Origin: Blastomussa wellsi
Taxonomy: Eukaryota; Cnidaria; Anthozoa; Scleractinia; Plerogyridae
DNA length: 64,000 bases
Direction of reading: 5' to 3'
Assembly (NCBI GenBank): GCA_947652115.1
Contig: OX393572.1
Span: 3,266,603-3,330,602 of the forward strand
Position numbers and translations under genes: made by a program. The notes below the pieces were generated by a model that did not search any database, was not told where the DNA came from, and saw only the letters and a program-made list of their open reading frames with translations. Below, in pieces: positions 32,801 to 43,127 of the stretch. Each line of letters begins with the position of its first letter. The stretch's first letter is position 1.

Positions 32801-35800
32801 CGACGGTACAATCATGTAAAATTTCAATACTAAAATGACCATGACCTGTAGCAATCCTCTCTCTAACATTAGCTCTTCCTTTCTCGTCTGGAACTCTTCT
32901 GTTTTTTGTAAAATCGCGTTACTTAATTCCATGTTCTCAGCTTCCATGTGTTCCTTATCAAGTTTCAAGTGATCCATAGTTCTTTGTAATCTCTGTCGGT
33001 CAGAATTCAAACGTTGTTTCTCCTTGGTGCTCCAGGTAGCGTTCATCTCTCTGCGCTTGTCAAGACACTCTTGTTGTTCCAGTCGAACTTCTTGAAGAGT
33101 TGCTTGACTCTGTCTGTAAATTCCAGCCTCTTTTTCTGCTATTTCAGCCCTCAGCTTTAATGCTTTCTCGACCTAAGTAAGAGATAACGTAATAAAATTT
33201 TAATCGGCGGGAGGGGGGGGGGGGGGTGGTGCAGGGGAACTTATTAAAGGGGAAGTATCACAGGATTTGGGATGATTTTAAAAATCAAAAAACCGTTTTT
33301 GTATCAAATTATTGCTGAGCGTTCAGTTCTGGTCTCTTGGTGTTCTAGTTGGTATTTTGTGACTGAGTAAAGCTATTTTTGCGCGATTTATTTCCTCCCG
33401 CCCCAACGAACTTTGCCTGGCTCTCTGAGGATGGACCCCCCGGAACCAGCCACAACTGTCAATCTTATAGAGGTGTCCATAAGCGAGAGCTGACTGACTG
33501 TATGCTATAACACTACCTTGCTATCTTGTGCTGGCAGTCTACATCTCGCCCACTTCAAATCTGTTTTGAGTTGTTCCATTCTGTCACTAATCATGAATGA
33601 CTGAGCAAACAAACCGACCAGACAGAAAAACCGAAAGCTCAGAAAACCATCTGTGCAAATGTCTGACTATTCAGTTTCACTTCTATGTAGCTGGTGTACT
33701 TGAATTTAATTGTTTAGTCAAATTGAAAAAACAAACTGATGGCCCCCTCAAGGTATTTATAAAAAAGTTGCCCCCACCCCCGTCTTGCCAATCTAAAATA
33801 GCCTTGACCCCCCTTCTTTTTTCCCTCCCCCCTCTACATAAAAAATGACCAGTCCCTTATTTCCTCCTGCCCCCTCCCCTGGGTCTCTGAGGATGGACCC
33901 CCCCAGAACCAGCCACAACTGTCAATCTTATAGAGGTGTCCATAAGAGAGAGCTGACTGTATGCTATAACACTACCTTGCTATCTTGTGCTGGCAGTCTA
34001 TATCTCGCCCACTTCAAATCTGTTTTGAGTTGTTCCATTCTGTCACTAATCTCTTCAGCCAGATCATAGTTATCACTGGCCAGAGCTTGGCTTTCCTCCA
34101 ACTGAAGCTCATTAAATAGTTGTTCATTTTCGGTCTCGGCATTGTTTGATTCTGTGTATACTTCTAATAACTCATCCTCGAGGCTATTGAGAGATCTTTT
34201 GTCTTCACTATATGGAAAATAAGAATTACAAAACTTCTGTTAAATTTATTTTCTACTTTCCCTTCCTAAGCACTGACATACTCCGACCCCATTCAGTACT
34301 TTCCAGTTGGATGAGAGGAGGGAAAACTGTGACAATTTTATCCACATTTGTTAATCATAGTCCAACCTTTGGCCCTTTCTTACACTGGTTCGCATTATGT
34401 CTCCCCAACACAGACTACTTTCAGCTACTTTCATTCCCCACTACATATGCTCTCCTTATTTCCCTAGACAGTTTAATCTTAAAACAGAGGTGCTCCTGAA
34501 ACAGTAAAAAGGTTTAAATTTAATCTAAAATCTATATAAAAGCTATATTTACAATTTAAGAACACTCTAACCTAATTTGTAATACGACTACATTGTTAAG
34601 TTAAATCTAAATTTTCACTTTATTCCTCCCCCTACAAAAGATCACTTTATCCCTCCTCCAAACAGGATCACATCACCCCTCCCCTACACAGGTTCACTTT
34701 CTCCCTCCCCCTACAAAGAATAACTTTATCCCTCCCCAACACAGGATCACATTACCCCCCCCCCCCCTCATACAGGTTCACTTTATCCCTCCTCTAAAAA
34801 GGTTCACTTAATTCCTCCCCTACACAGGTTCACTTTATCCCTCCCCTACACAGGTTCACTTTATCCCTCCCCTACACAGGTTCACTTTATCCCTCCCCTA
34901 CACAGGTTCACTTTATCCCCACCCCCCCATACAGGTTCACTTTATCCCTCCTCTAAAAAGGTTCACTTAATTCCTCCCCTTCACAGGTTCACTTTATCCC
35001 TCCCCTACACAGGTTCACTTTATCCCTCCCCTACACAGGTTCACTTTTATTAATACTCTCCTGCAAAGAATCCCACACTTTACCTTAGAATTGACAGTTG
35101 TGATTTCAAGTGCTTAAATACAATGCTTAGTTTCTCTGAAGCTCCATTCATAGGATGCAAACTTCCTTGAGACACAACAAGGTTCTGCCTTTCCAGATCA
35201 GTGGCAGAATATGAGTCACCAGTCATCTGAGTAAGCCCATGCTCTTCATTTCGGTCAACTTGTTCATTTAATTCAGGCTGAAATTCTCTGTTGACAGCAC
35301 TGCTTAAGGTAGAATAGCTAGCCGCTGCAAAGCCGTCGCTCATCTCCTTATTGGAAATCTCAGGCAAATTCTCAATTGAACCCAAACACTTATCATTCTC
35401 CAACATATCATCAGTTTCTTCTGATCGCTGTGGTAGTGATGCCTCAAGGGTTTTGTCTTGTTGTGTCATTTCAGAGGCAATTTCTGCCGAGGAATCTGTG
35501 ATGTCCTCATCAAGTTCTTTATCATTCTTGTTTTGAGCTAAATTTTTGAACTCCACATCTGCTCCACTTGATGTTGTGTCGTCTGTCTGTGCCTTGATGT
35601 CTTCAAACAAATTTTCATCAGATGAAGACGGAGTTCCAATGGAATACAGTGGTGTAAGAGGTTCAGAGTTTGATTCTTCAGCTTTTGAAATATTTTCTGT
35701 ATTTGGAGCATCTAACAACAAGTGTAAGGTTAAAATTTTAGCCTCAATTTTTCAAGTTTTTTCTTTTTTTTAGATGCACATCTACATAGCAATAAGGTCA

Positions 35801-38007
35801 CAAGTGTTATCAGATCATACCTCCATGTTCTTCAGCTCTTCCTTGCTCTGTAGCATTGCAAACTTTCTTCTCAGCTAAATCATCACTTTCCTCACTGTAG
35901 TCGTGTAATTATTGCAAATTACATAACAAAAAAGAGATATCAATTTATCAAAAAAGAAAATACAATCAACAATCCATTGCTGCTGGTTATGCAAATAAAG
36001 AATGCAAAACATGAATTAATGTACTGTATTTACCCTTTACCATCATGCTGTCGAGCATATCCAGGTCTGACAACATGTCTAGTTCTTTTCTTCTTTGTAG
36101 TTGATTGCCTAACCCGTTGTGGAATAGTTATTGGCTGTATTGGTTCAGGTAATAATTCCACTTTTGGTGCACCTGCAATTAAACACAAAAGGTCAAGTCT
36201 TAGAGCACGTAAAACCAGAACCAACATAACCACTGTTGCCGACTGGTCAATCACAGAAGACAAAGAATCCAGTGAACCAATCAAACCTTGACGTAATTAC
36301 ACGTAACTTCAGGCATTACCACTTCCCCTTGGACAAGCTCTCCAGCCCCTCCCCTGCACAGTCCCTCATTGGGGCCCTATTCTTTGTCTAATGTCTGTGT
36401 ATCAGTCGCTTGCGCTGCAAGCTTTTGTACTCTATGTACCGGTATATGTTATGGTTTAATTTTATCCTTCAATTGGTACAAATTTGGTATTTTGTTTTGT
36501 ACCGATGTGCGGTAACATATGATAACAAATATGAATCAAGGGAAACTACCAGATTGTACCAAATTTAACTCTACAACATGTCATTATTATGTGTAGATTT
36601 GAATACTTTACCAATGACTGCAGGAAAGTCTTGTGTGTATTCCATCGCTGTTTCTACTAAATGACTTTTAGCTTTTGTAGTAGGCATAACATCTGTGTGG
36701 CCCATCAAACTTAAATCGTTACTAGCTGAAGCCCTAGGACTAACTGCTGTTAATGTCATGCCACTAAACAATGAAGCACCAGTATCGCTATTGTCTGCCC
36801 TCTCCTTTTGAGATAAAATTCACCAACATTCAATTTTACTAATAGAACATCAGAGGTACCAACATAAAGTCTGCATACAAGCCTAGTGGCCCATCAGTCT
36901 GGGGCCTATCCCGGTTTCCTTAGCATGAAGCAACAGAGAGTATTTCTACTCCCCCATGGACGGGATGCTAGTCAATTGCAGGATTAAGTCGCTGGAGAAT
37001 GCAATGAAGTGCCCCGGCCAAGGCTCAAATCCTGACCTTCCAATCCAAAATCCAGCACACTAACCATTAGGCCACCACGCCTCCTACTTAGAGGGTATCA
37101 AATGGTCTTTGCAAGCATGTGAGCACTGCTTTGTTCTTTGTGAGCACATGCATTGACAAAAATTAGCCTTGTAAGCAACAAGCACTTTGCAGAAAATACC
37201 TTCACTAAAACCCGAGCATGTGAGCACTAGCTAAAATATGCAAGCTCAAGCGAGCGAGCATCCACTAAATTTTTATGAGCATGCCTTACTTTGCAAGCAC
37301 TGCAAAATTTTGAGGGACCATTCTTGTGGTCTGGTCTGTTGTGATGTGTAGGTTGGGGTGGGAAAGTGTTCGGCATATTAGCATAGTATTGCTAGAGGCC
37401 TAACAAGCCTCATCAATGCGAGGATAAATAAAGGTATGATGACCATCGCCCATGTAAAAATCGTAGAATCGGAAAATGGTCTTTGAAGGAACTTAATGAA
37501 AATTAAATCTCAGAATATGAAGAATGATTTCAGAACGATTTTGCGGTAAATCAAAGAATCGGAAGAATGGCAGGATCGGAGAATAGTTAAGTGGTAAATC
37601 TTAGAATAGTAGTACCCCTAAATCGGATTATACTACTCTCCGATTTGGCCATAATCGCACTGTTATGATACGGAAGTATAAACTAACTAGAGGACTAATG
37701 GTGGATTTCCACTGTCGCGTAATTTTTTACGTGCGTAAATAAAATTAGAGACAATGTATGGAAAACCTGCGTACACGTTTACGCTAGTCGTTCATAAATT
37801 GTCTCTAAATTTTTTTACGCACGTAAACGCACGTAAAAAAATACGCGACAGTGGAAATCCACCATAACAACAGTTTTCTGCTGCTTTTAACTAAATACAA
37901 TTACATCTACCCACCTTAGTATTTTGAAAACCATCTCCAGAAACCTGAGACTTTTTATCTCTGGAAGATGAAGTTGTAGACTTCCGTGAACGAAAAAACG
38001 AAGCCAT
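26865..38007 (-). CDS. Large acidic/coiled-coil protein, 16 exons, complete
   Basis: Exons on the complement, all phases agreeing: 38007-37915, 36804-36612, 36172-36034, 35894-35821, 35711-35084, 34207-33976, 33172-32846, 31994-31806, 31246-31179, 30739-30596, 30357-30200, 29304-29116, 28554-28494, 28221-28164, 27512-27414, 27029-26865; about 938 residues. It starts MASFFRSRK and ends DEADILLLGSN. The first 380 residues are Ser/Thr- and acid-rich and probably disordered, with a basic TKKKRTRHVVRPGY patch. From about residue 385 to the end it is almost continuous coiled coil. Two helical hairpins, ALASDNYDLAEEISDRME and ERNFKEAKRLKEEREAL, resemble UVR-type segments. I do not recognise the family; a structural, trafficking or centrosomal role would be guesswork. 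Weakest joints: the exon 2 acceptor (caaaag) and the exon 12 donor (gttagt). The gene is convergent with the spectrin gene. Confidence 0.82.
27523..27772. repeat. MITE family B, copy 4
   Basis: Begins gagtgagtttcaattgagta, about 10 bp from the acceptor of coiled-coil exon 15, and keeps the ggccaatcacaaaggacgg and gattggttttac blocks. The right terminus is truncated near caattcgctaaca. Partial copies also lie at about 1595-1712 and 36195-36310. Confidence 0.78.
29398..29766. repeat. Foldback element E, copy 1
   Basis: Long terminal inverted repeats of about 100 bp: aagtgcacctaaccccaaaa ... gactatttatagcattcaaa on the left and its complement on the right, ending tttggggtttggtgcacttt. The interior contains gacccacgccccttctgact. 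A second copy lies at 49083. Confidence 0.85.
31611..31770. repeat. Hairpin MITE family A, copy 4 (diverged)
   Basis: Left arm gtttcaaatacgagtcttgg, right arm aagactcgttttgaaacaga. More diverged and shorter inside than the copies in the spectrin gene. It ends about 35 bp from exon 8 of the coiled-coil gene. Confidence 0.7.
32411..32807. mobile_element. DNA transposon remnant with HTH-like segment
   Basis: Terminal inverted repeats of about 95 bp: ccgtcgtcttcatctaagcg at the left and cgcttagatgaagacgacgg at the right. Between them a + strand frame (from 32537) reads LSKDFRNEVIQMAATRPISE then INRSTVHN, like the N-terminal paired-type helix-turn-helix of Tc1/mariner transposases. No catalytic domain is left, so it is a nonautonomous derivative. 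It lies inside intron 7 of the coiled-coil gene. Confidence 0.7.
33517..33592 (-). pseudogene. Duplicated 3' half of coiled-coil exon 6
   Basis: 33387-33592 is a near copy of 33855-34053, which holds the 3' part of exon 6, its donor and the following intron. The copied exon part keeps the donor (AAG|gtagtg) but lacks the 5' half of the exon. A gattag sequence at the breakpoint could act as an acceptor, but reading from exon 6 (phase 0) would then start with TGA. It is most likely an intronic fossil of a local duplication. Confidence 0.75.
34625..35050. repeat. Minisatellite, about 26-bp unit with higher-order pattern
   Basis: About 16 head-to-tail copies of ctacacaggttcactttatc plus cctccc. 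A two-unit variant (cctctaaaaaggttcactta then attcctcccc) occurs twice, near 34790 and 34950, each followed by standard units, showing a larger block was duplicated. It lies in the intron between exons 5 and 6 of the coiled-coil gene and ends about 35 bp from exon 5. Confidence 0.88.
36885..37085 (-). mobile_element. tRNA-headed SINE
   Basis: On the complement it begins ggaggcgtggtggcctaatg, with tggttagtgtgc as A-box region and ggtcaggatttgagcc as B-box-like region, followed by the SINE body (tagcatcccgtccatggggg) and gggccactaggc at the end. Related pieces are at 13085, 42160 and 53820. Confidence 0.75.
37086..37680. repeat. Degenerate short-period repeats in coiled-coil intron 1
   Basis: 37090-37320 carries many copies of gagcac/gcaagc words; 37440-37625 carries repeated cggaagaat / aatcggaaaat / cagaat words. 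No frame is kept. This looks like degraded tandem repeat and no gene is supported. Confidence 0.45.
37698..37866. repeat. Short MITE with 40-bp inverted ends
   Basis: atggtggatttccactgtcg / cgacagtggaaatccaccat form the termini and tacgtgcgtaaa pairs inside. It is flanked by TA on both sides, suggesting a TA-targeting transposase. It lies about 50 bp from exon 1 of the coiled-coil gene. Confidence 0.82.
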
Positions 38008-38436
38008 GTTTAACTTAAAAGTTTCTCAGTTTCAATTTCAAGTTGATCCACCATATTGGATTGTTGCTTCTGAGCCTGCAGTATTAAGTGCTGATGACCC
38101 AAAATTTAAAGAATTTGACGACAGGAAGAAAATTTCAAATTTCATTTTATTTTACCTCAGGGACCCCTTTGGTGAACTATTTTCAAAAATAATATCAGAA
38201 AGTTCTATAGCTTTTTCGTTTTTCTGAAAAATCGAATGACCATAAAAAGTTAAAAAATGCTGCCAGAAGAAAAAAATCGGACCTAACACGCGATTAATGA
38301 AGAAAAACAATGCCTGGTCAGCGGTCAACTTCTAAAAAACTTGTTAGTTCGATTAGTTCTAACCTGAGCCCGCGATCTTGTCATGTGATACTGGTAAGCG
38401 GATACCTCGATTTGACAGCTGTCAATTGACCATAAC

Positions 38437-38793
38437 ATGGCTGCCCTAGAACAAAGATGTAAGCTGATAAGGCTGACAAGGTGTTTACAAGGCCGCCATG
38501 TTGCGCGTCGTCGCCGTGCGTACGCGCCCACGAGCAATACCGCTAGCCATGATAACCATGAGAAAATATTACTGGCTTGTTATCTTCCGACTGGTAGAAA
38601 CTCTGCAGTTTTAAGTCTACTTGGTGGATCGTATGTACCTACACCATCTTTTGACTTCTTTCACGTTCTATCAGTAACCCTCTTTTTGTTGAACTCATCT
38701 CTGAATCCATTTCTGTGCTGTTGGAAGATGAGAGAAGTGCGACAGGCAGTGAAGGACACGATCAGACAGTTTTGGTGTTTCGCGAGCTAATGC
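38437..38793 (+). pseudogene. Rhodopsin-family GPCR 3' remnant (TM6-TM7 and tail)
   Basis: The open frame from about 38560 encodes a TM6-like segment (KILLACYLP), an extracellular loop, then TM7 with LNSSLNPFLCCWKMREVRQ and a short tail ending FWCFAS before a TAA. The NPxxY motif of class A receptors appears as NPFLC, with cysteine in place of tyrosine. TM1-TM5 and the DRY motif are absent upstream. The frame extends to a methionine at 38437, but the first 45 residues (arginine-rich) do not look like a receptor. It lies about 430 bp from the divergent start of the coiled-coil gene. It could be a last exon, but no acceptor or upstream receptor exon is seen, so a truncated copy is more likely. 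Confidence 0.6.
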
Positions 38794-38984
38794 GTCTCGT
38801 AGACATTTTCACATTCTGAACGCAAGGCCTATTACCATTCAATCAGCAGTTCTACAAAAAAATTAGCTGTAGCTGTCAGCTAAAAGAAAAAAAAAACTCT
38901 CCTAGGTTTGATCATATCAGAAGCTATACTCATGTAAATAATGAATGGAGGCGACGACCTAATGTTTATGCTAAATTTTTATGC

Positions 38985-39180
38985 GGTATTTGTTGCGCGC
39001 GCAAACGTGGAAACATTTTTTGTGGACACAAAATGTTTCTGAATAAAATCAGAAATATTATTTTTGTGTCTCGGACACAAGTTTTATGTCCGCAACAATG
39101 TTGTGCGCGCGGGAAAACAGGGAAACATTTCTGTCGGCAACAATGTGTCCGCAACAATATTATGTGTCCTCGTTTGCCAC
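38985..39180. repeat. Degenerate inverted and direct repeats around acaca/gcgcgc words
   Basis: gcgcgcgcaaacgtggaaac, ggacacaaaatgtttctgaa and cagaaatattatttttgtgt form inverted parts, then gtccgcaacaatgt recurs directly. A mobile-element fragment is likely. No gene is seen between it and 39790. Confidence 0.45.
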
Positions 39181-39794
39181 CACATTTAAGCTTAGGATTG
39201 GCCCGGGTGAAAGCTGCTGTTAGGCCGGGATAATTGAGTTGTGTTAGGTCTTAGGAAAACACTTTAAAATAAACTCTCGCAGTGCCTCTCTCCAGTTGTA
39301 TAAATGGGTGCCTCTTCGATCGGTTACTTTCGATCCTAAAGTTTTAAGAGCATCGGTTTTGTTGCATAGACGTCGTGGTTTCCGTCACAAATACGTTTTC
39401 GGTGAAAAAATGACATGTGCAGTTTCCTTCTCTCACCATAACCGCGAATAAATGTTTACGAATGGTGGCGGGGAGTTTAGAATACTAAACGGACTCAACA
39501 CAAATGCATTTTCCAAAAGATGGCCTGAAATGTTGAGGAAGAAAAGGAGTTGAACGCAAATAAAATAACTGAATTCACGGCCTGGTATGTTTAATGTATA
39601 ACGGACCCTACTCGCGTTTATTTGAATACTATTTTCCTCTTCTCCTACTGACTTTTTTCTATCCTCTCTTTGTAATACCATCAGACTGTGGCGGTGAATG
39701 ATCATTTTCAAACTCTTAATTTTGTGACCGAAACTGCTACAGATGTTGTTCAAATTTTCGTAACAGAAACTACTACAGATGTTCTTCAAATTTT

Positions 39795-40115
39795 AGTATA
39801 CATACATACAACTTTATTTGCTAATGCAGATTTGTAAAAAGGCAACCAAAGGCTTGCCCCTGAATTAATATTCTGTGTTGACTGGTATAAAAAAATCTTT
39901 TAAGTACGGCGGCGTTAGCTTATTCAAGGTTTTAAACATTAGTTTCGCTTTTTGTTTTTCCCATCTGGTATAGAGGTCATCCTACCGTAGATTTGAGCGA
40001 AGAGTGGTAGCACTAGAGTCATAACCAGATTTTGTGATAACCCTAATGGCGCGATTTTGAAGCCTTTGTAATTAATCAGCTAATTCATTGCTGGGACCGT
40101 CCCACACAGGTGAGC
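39795..40115 (-). mobile_element. LINE 3' end (CR1/L2-like reverse transcriptase tail)
   Basis: Complement reads CSPVWDG, then LQRLQNRAIRVITKSGYDSS, then a KAKLMFKTLNKLTPPYLKD segment (split over a frame change), the conserved C-terminal part of CR1/L2-type reverse transcriptases. Stops and a frameshift interrupt it. It ends in tgtatgtatg at about 39800, a short repeat tail typical of such elements. Confidence 0.75.
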
Positions 40116-42040
40116 AGTGGGGGAGACTCGCATATGAAAGGGGCGGGAGTGCTCGTCGTCTCGCTTAGTTGTGTAAATTTCGGATTTTGGTCCCACTTAG
40201 GGTGTTCTCGGCAAAACACCATTATATTTAATCGTGAAGGTCTCATTTAGGGCTGTAGGGGAAGAAATATAAAAATATATATTAAATATGTATATTTTTA
40301 ATTATCTTTTAGTGGTTTAATTGAAAATTTTCGACGAGCATGCCTGCCCTTTTCATATTCGAGTCCTCCCCCCCCCCCCCCCCCCGGGCAATAAATACAG
40401 TAAAAGAAAGAAACAAACAAACTTGAAAAGTAGATGTACGGGTTACAGCAGTAGCTACCTACGGAGGGGCGGTTCCAGGATTTTTGACGGGCGATGTAGC
40501 AGCTTTCCTAACATATAATGTGATTGGTTCGATACCCTAGCCCTAAACAAAAGACTCAACAATTGAAACAATGACTTTGTCTTGAAAACAACAGAGGCTG
40601 CTTACAATAACAAACAAAAGTAGTTTTGACAGGGGGTCAAAGCGATCATTATCATCCTGGCGATTAAAGAATTTAGCGTCAATCAAGTTGTAAAAACAAA
40701 ACATTCGGTTAGAGAAGGGGCAGGGGGTCCTGGTCTTCCGGAACCCCCTTGATCTGTCACTGAGAAGCAAAATGTATAAAAAAGTTGGCCTTAAGAATAA
40801 ATTAAAAATGGATGAAAGAGGATAATAATAGTGGAGGAGCTAACATATACCTCAAGCTCACTAACTGTAAAATTCAAGTAAAACTTCTTTAAAGCTTTTC
40901 CAATCGACATTTAAACTTTATCTTGTTCAGTAATAAAATGTAGAGTATTAGTGCTCAGTTGTTCGTTTAATTTCTTAGTGTTTATCTAACGGCGCAAAAA
41001 TAAAAGCGCGTAGTTACGTTTTAGAACGGAAGAAGACTTAGGAATTCCAAATAAAAATGTAATTCGTTGGGTTGAACTGCGAGTTGTTTGTATCATTGAA
41101 CCAACATCTATACACCCCATTTTGATTTGTCCGCTGGTGAACAAAACCCCAGTCCATATATTCCAAGCAAGCCTGAATCGCCTCGAGAATAAATTTAGTA
41201 AATCTATAGAAGCGTAATCCATCGTTAACTAGTAATGGTCCAAAGCGGCCTGAATTGCGATCTTAGCGACTTTTTGCATTAAAGAAAATGACATGGCGTC
41301 GCGTTTTCTTGTGGGCATATAGAAAGAAAGAAATGAATTTGATACTTGACACTTTGGAGCAGTGTTTAAGTCCCGGGGCGCGGGGCGTAGTATCTTAAAT
41401 TTCAGATAGGTGTGTGCCGCGAAGGTTCTTAAACCTAGACCCTGTTTAACGATAAGTTGAAAACGGAATTTTGATAAACAATGACCCCTATTCAATTCAA
41501 GGAAAAAAAGAAAACCAAGAAAGGTATGAATGGAAAGTTTAAATAGACCGTTTCTTAGCATGCAGTTTACCCAACGTGATTATAGAGGTGCCCTGGCTTA
41601 GGATCACATCAGGAACAATGCCAAAAGGGGCAAATATAATACGCTATTTAAGGACCGAGAACTTCAGAAAACTAAACCCTTTCCTGCTAACAAGGCCCAT
41701 TTGTTTCAAGAATGAATATGGTATGTCTATAAAGAATTATGTAACGTGTTTTAATTGCGAATTTTGGTGCATTTTAATTTGAATAGTCTGATTCGCTTGT
41801 AGAATATTTCATTTGGTACAAGTAATTATGAACCTGACACCTACACAAACAGTTGTTTCCAAGAATGATCAATGTGGTATGGAATATTTAGTCTGCTTAG
41901 TAACAAATTAAATACAAGTACATAGCAATCATTGAAGAGAATCAAGGGAATAAATACCAGTCTGATGACACGTATAAACGAATTAGGAAAGCATGGAAAT
42001 CTATAAAAATCATGGAAATCTATATAAATCTATAAATGGT
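40116..42040. other. No gene seen
   Basis: Contains a poly-C tract (about 40366-40386), an AT-rich stretch near 40270-40310 and a gggcggttccagg / cttccggaaccccc block at about 40468-40750 that may be a diverged element. No frame has splice sites or domain similarity that I can support. Confidence 0.4.
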
Positions 42041-42150
42041 TGGATTCGCTCCGACGAAGGGCTAACGCTCGAAACGTCAGCACTTGAATCTCTTTACGGT
42101 GGCCAATTGACATTATCAACCCAGTTGATAAAACCAAATTATATTTCTAA
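42041..42150 (+). mobile_element. Penelope-type 3' piece with hammerhead-like motif, copy 1
   Basis: gattcgctccgacgaagggc then taacgctcgaaacgtcagc then tctttacggtggcc and an inverted ttatcaac/gttgataa. Bases 42043-42090 can fold like a type I hammerhead ribozyme: stem I gattc-gct with agc-gaatc, core ccgacga and gaaa, stem II gggc/gctc. The core has C where U4 of CUGANGA is expected. Penelope-like elements are known to carry hammerhead ribozymes. Related copies at 47305 and 52427. Confidence 0.65.
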
Positions 42151-42159
42151 AAAAAAGGT

Positions 42160-42410
42160 AAGTCTGCAGTCGGGCCTAGTGGCCCATCAGGCCGGAGCTT
42201 ATCCCGGTTTCAAAAGCATGAGGCGACAGAGAGTATTTCTACTCCCCCCTGGATGAGATGCTAGTCCGTCGCAGAGTTACCCCCCAGCAGTAAATTCGCC
42301 GGTACCCATTTATACACCTGGGTGAAGAGAGGCACTGTGAGAGTAATGTGTGTTGCCCAAGAACACAACGCAGTGCCCCGGCTAGAGACTCGAACCCGGT
42401 TGCAGTGCGA
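42160..42410 (-). mobile_element. tRNA-derived SINE, head truncated or diverged
   Basis: Forward strand reads gcctagtggcccatcaggcc, cggagcttatcccggtttc, agtatttctactcccccctg and tgccccggctagagactcga, the reverse of the SINE body and B-box region seen at 36885. It abuts the Penelope piece directly. Confidence 0.7.
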
Positions 42411-43127
42411 TATTTTTTTGCTCATCAAACCTGTTGTTTTGTGGCGTCCTCGTTGCCGTTGCCGTCCTAGTTGCTAAAACTCCCTAAGGTGCTCACAACG
42501 TGGGATACGCCGAAACAGTTGTACCAAGCTACACTGTTTCGAATTTTGCGACGGACTGCTTAATATTTTGCGTTTTTAGTAAAGGCTCTTTTTCCTTCGC
42601 CATAAAGGCTACTGCCATTTTTGTTTGAAATGACGTCACTATTCCGGTCTCTTCAGGGTATTCCGCTTCCTTGAGCAGAATACTTGGAATATAAATTAGC
42701 GACTCTATCGAACGGACATTTGGGTTATTCCAAAGCAATCTATTTTCATTCCGGAAATAGGGTTTCTCGAAGACCACGAAAAGTTTTCGCACCCGTGACT
42801 CTGAAACCATAGCAAAATCTCAAAACGTCTGATTATACAGAGCTGTTTTATTCACATGCTTTCGAGAAACCGGCCCTCGAATCAACACACTCAGGGCAGC
42901 CGCAGACTCGCGTGGGTAACGCGCGAGCTTCGTGATACCTCCCAGCATTCTTAGCAAGGGCAGTTCGTCCATGTTGTCGTGCTGTGGTGAACTGAAAACG
43001 TGGAGCAATAATGCAAGGTTATTCCATAATAACCCAAAATTTAGCTTGTTTTCATGTTTCATTGCTTCATTGTGTTCTTAGGGTATGATTTTTTTAATTT
43101 CTCATTTTGTTTTCTGTTGATATTCAG

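Noticed and set aside
42529..43062. Two - strand open frames of 93 and 80 codons sharing an LLWNN word
   Set aside because: No supporting splice sites or family similarity. The shared word may reflect a repeat.
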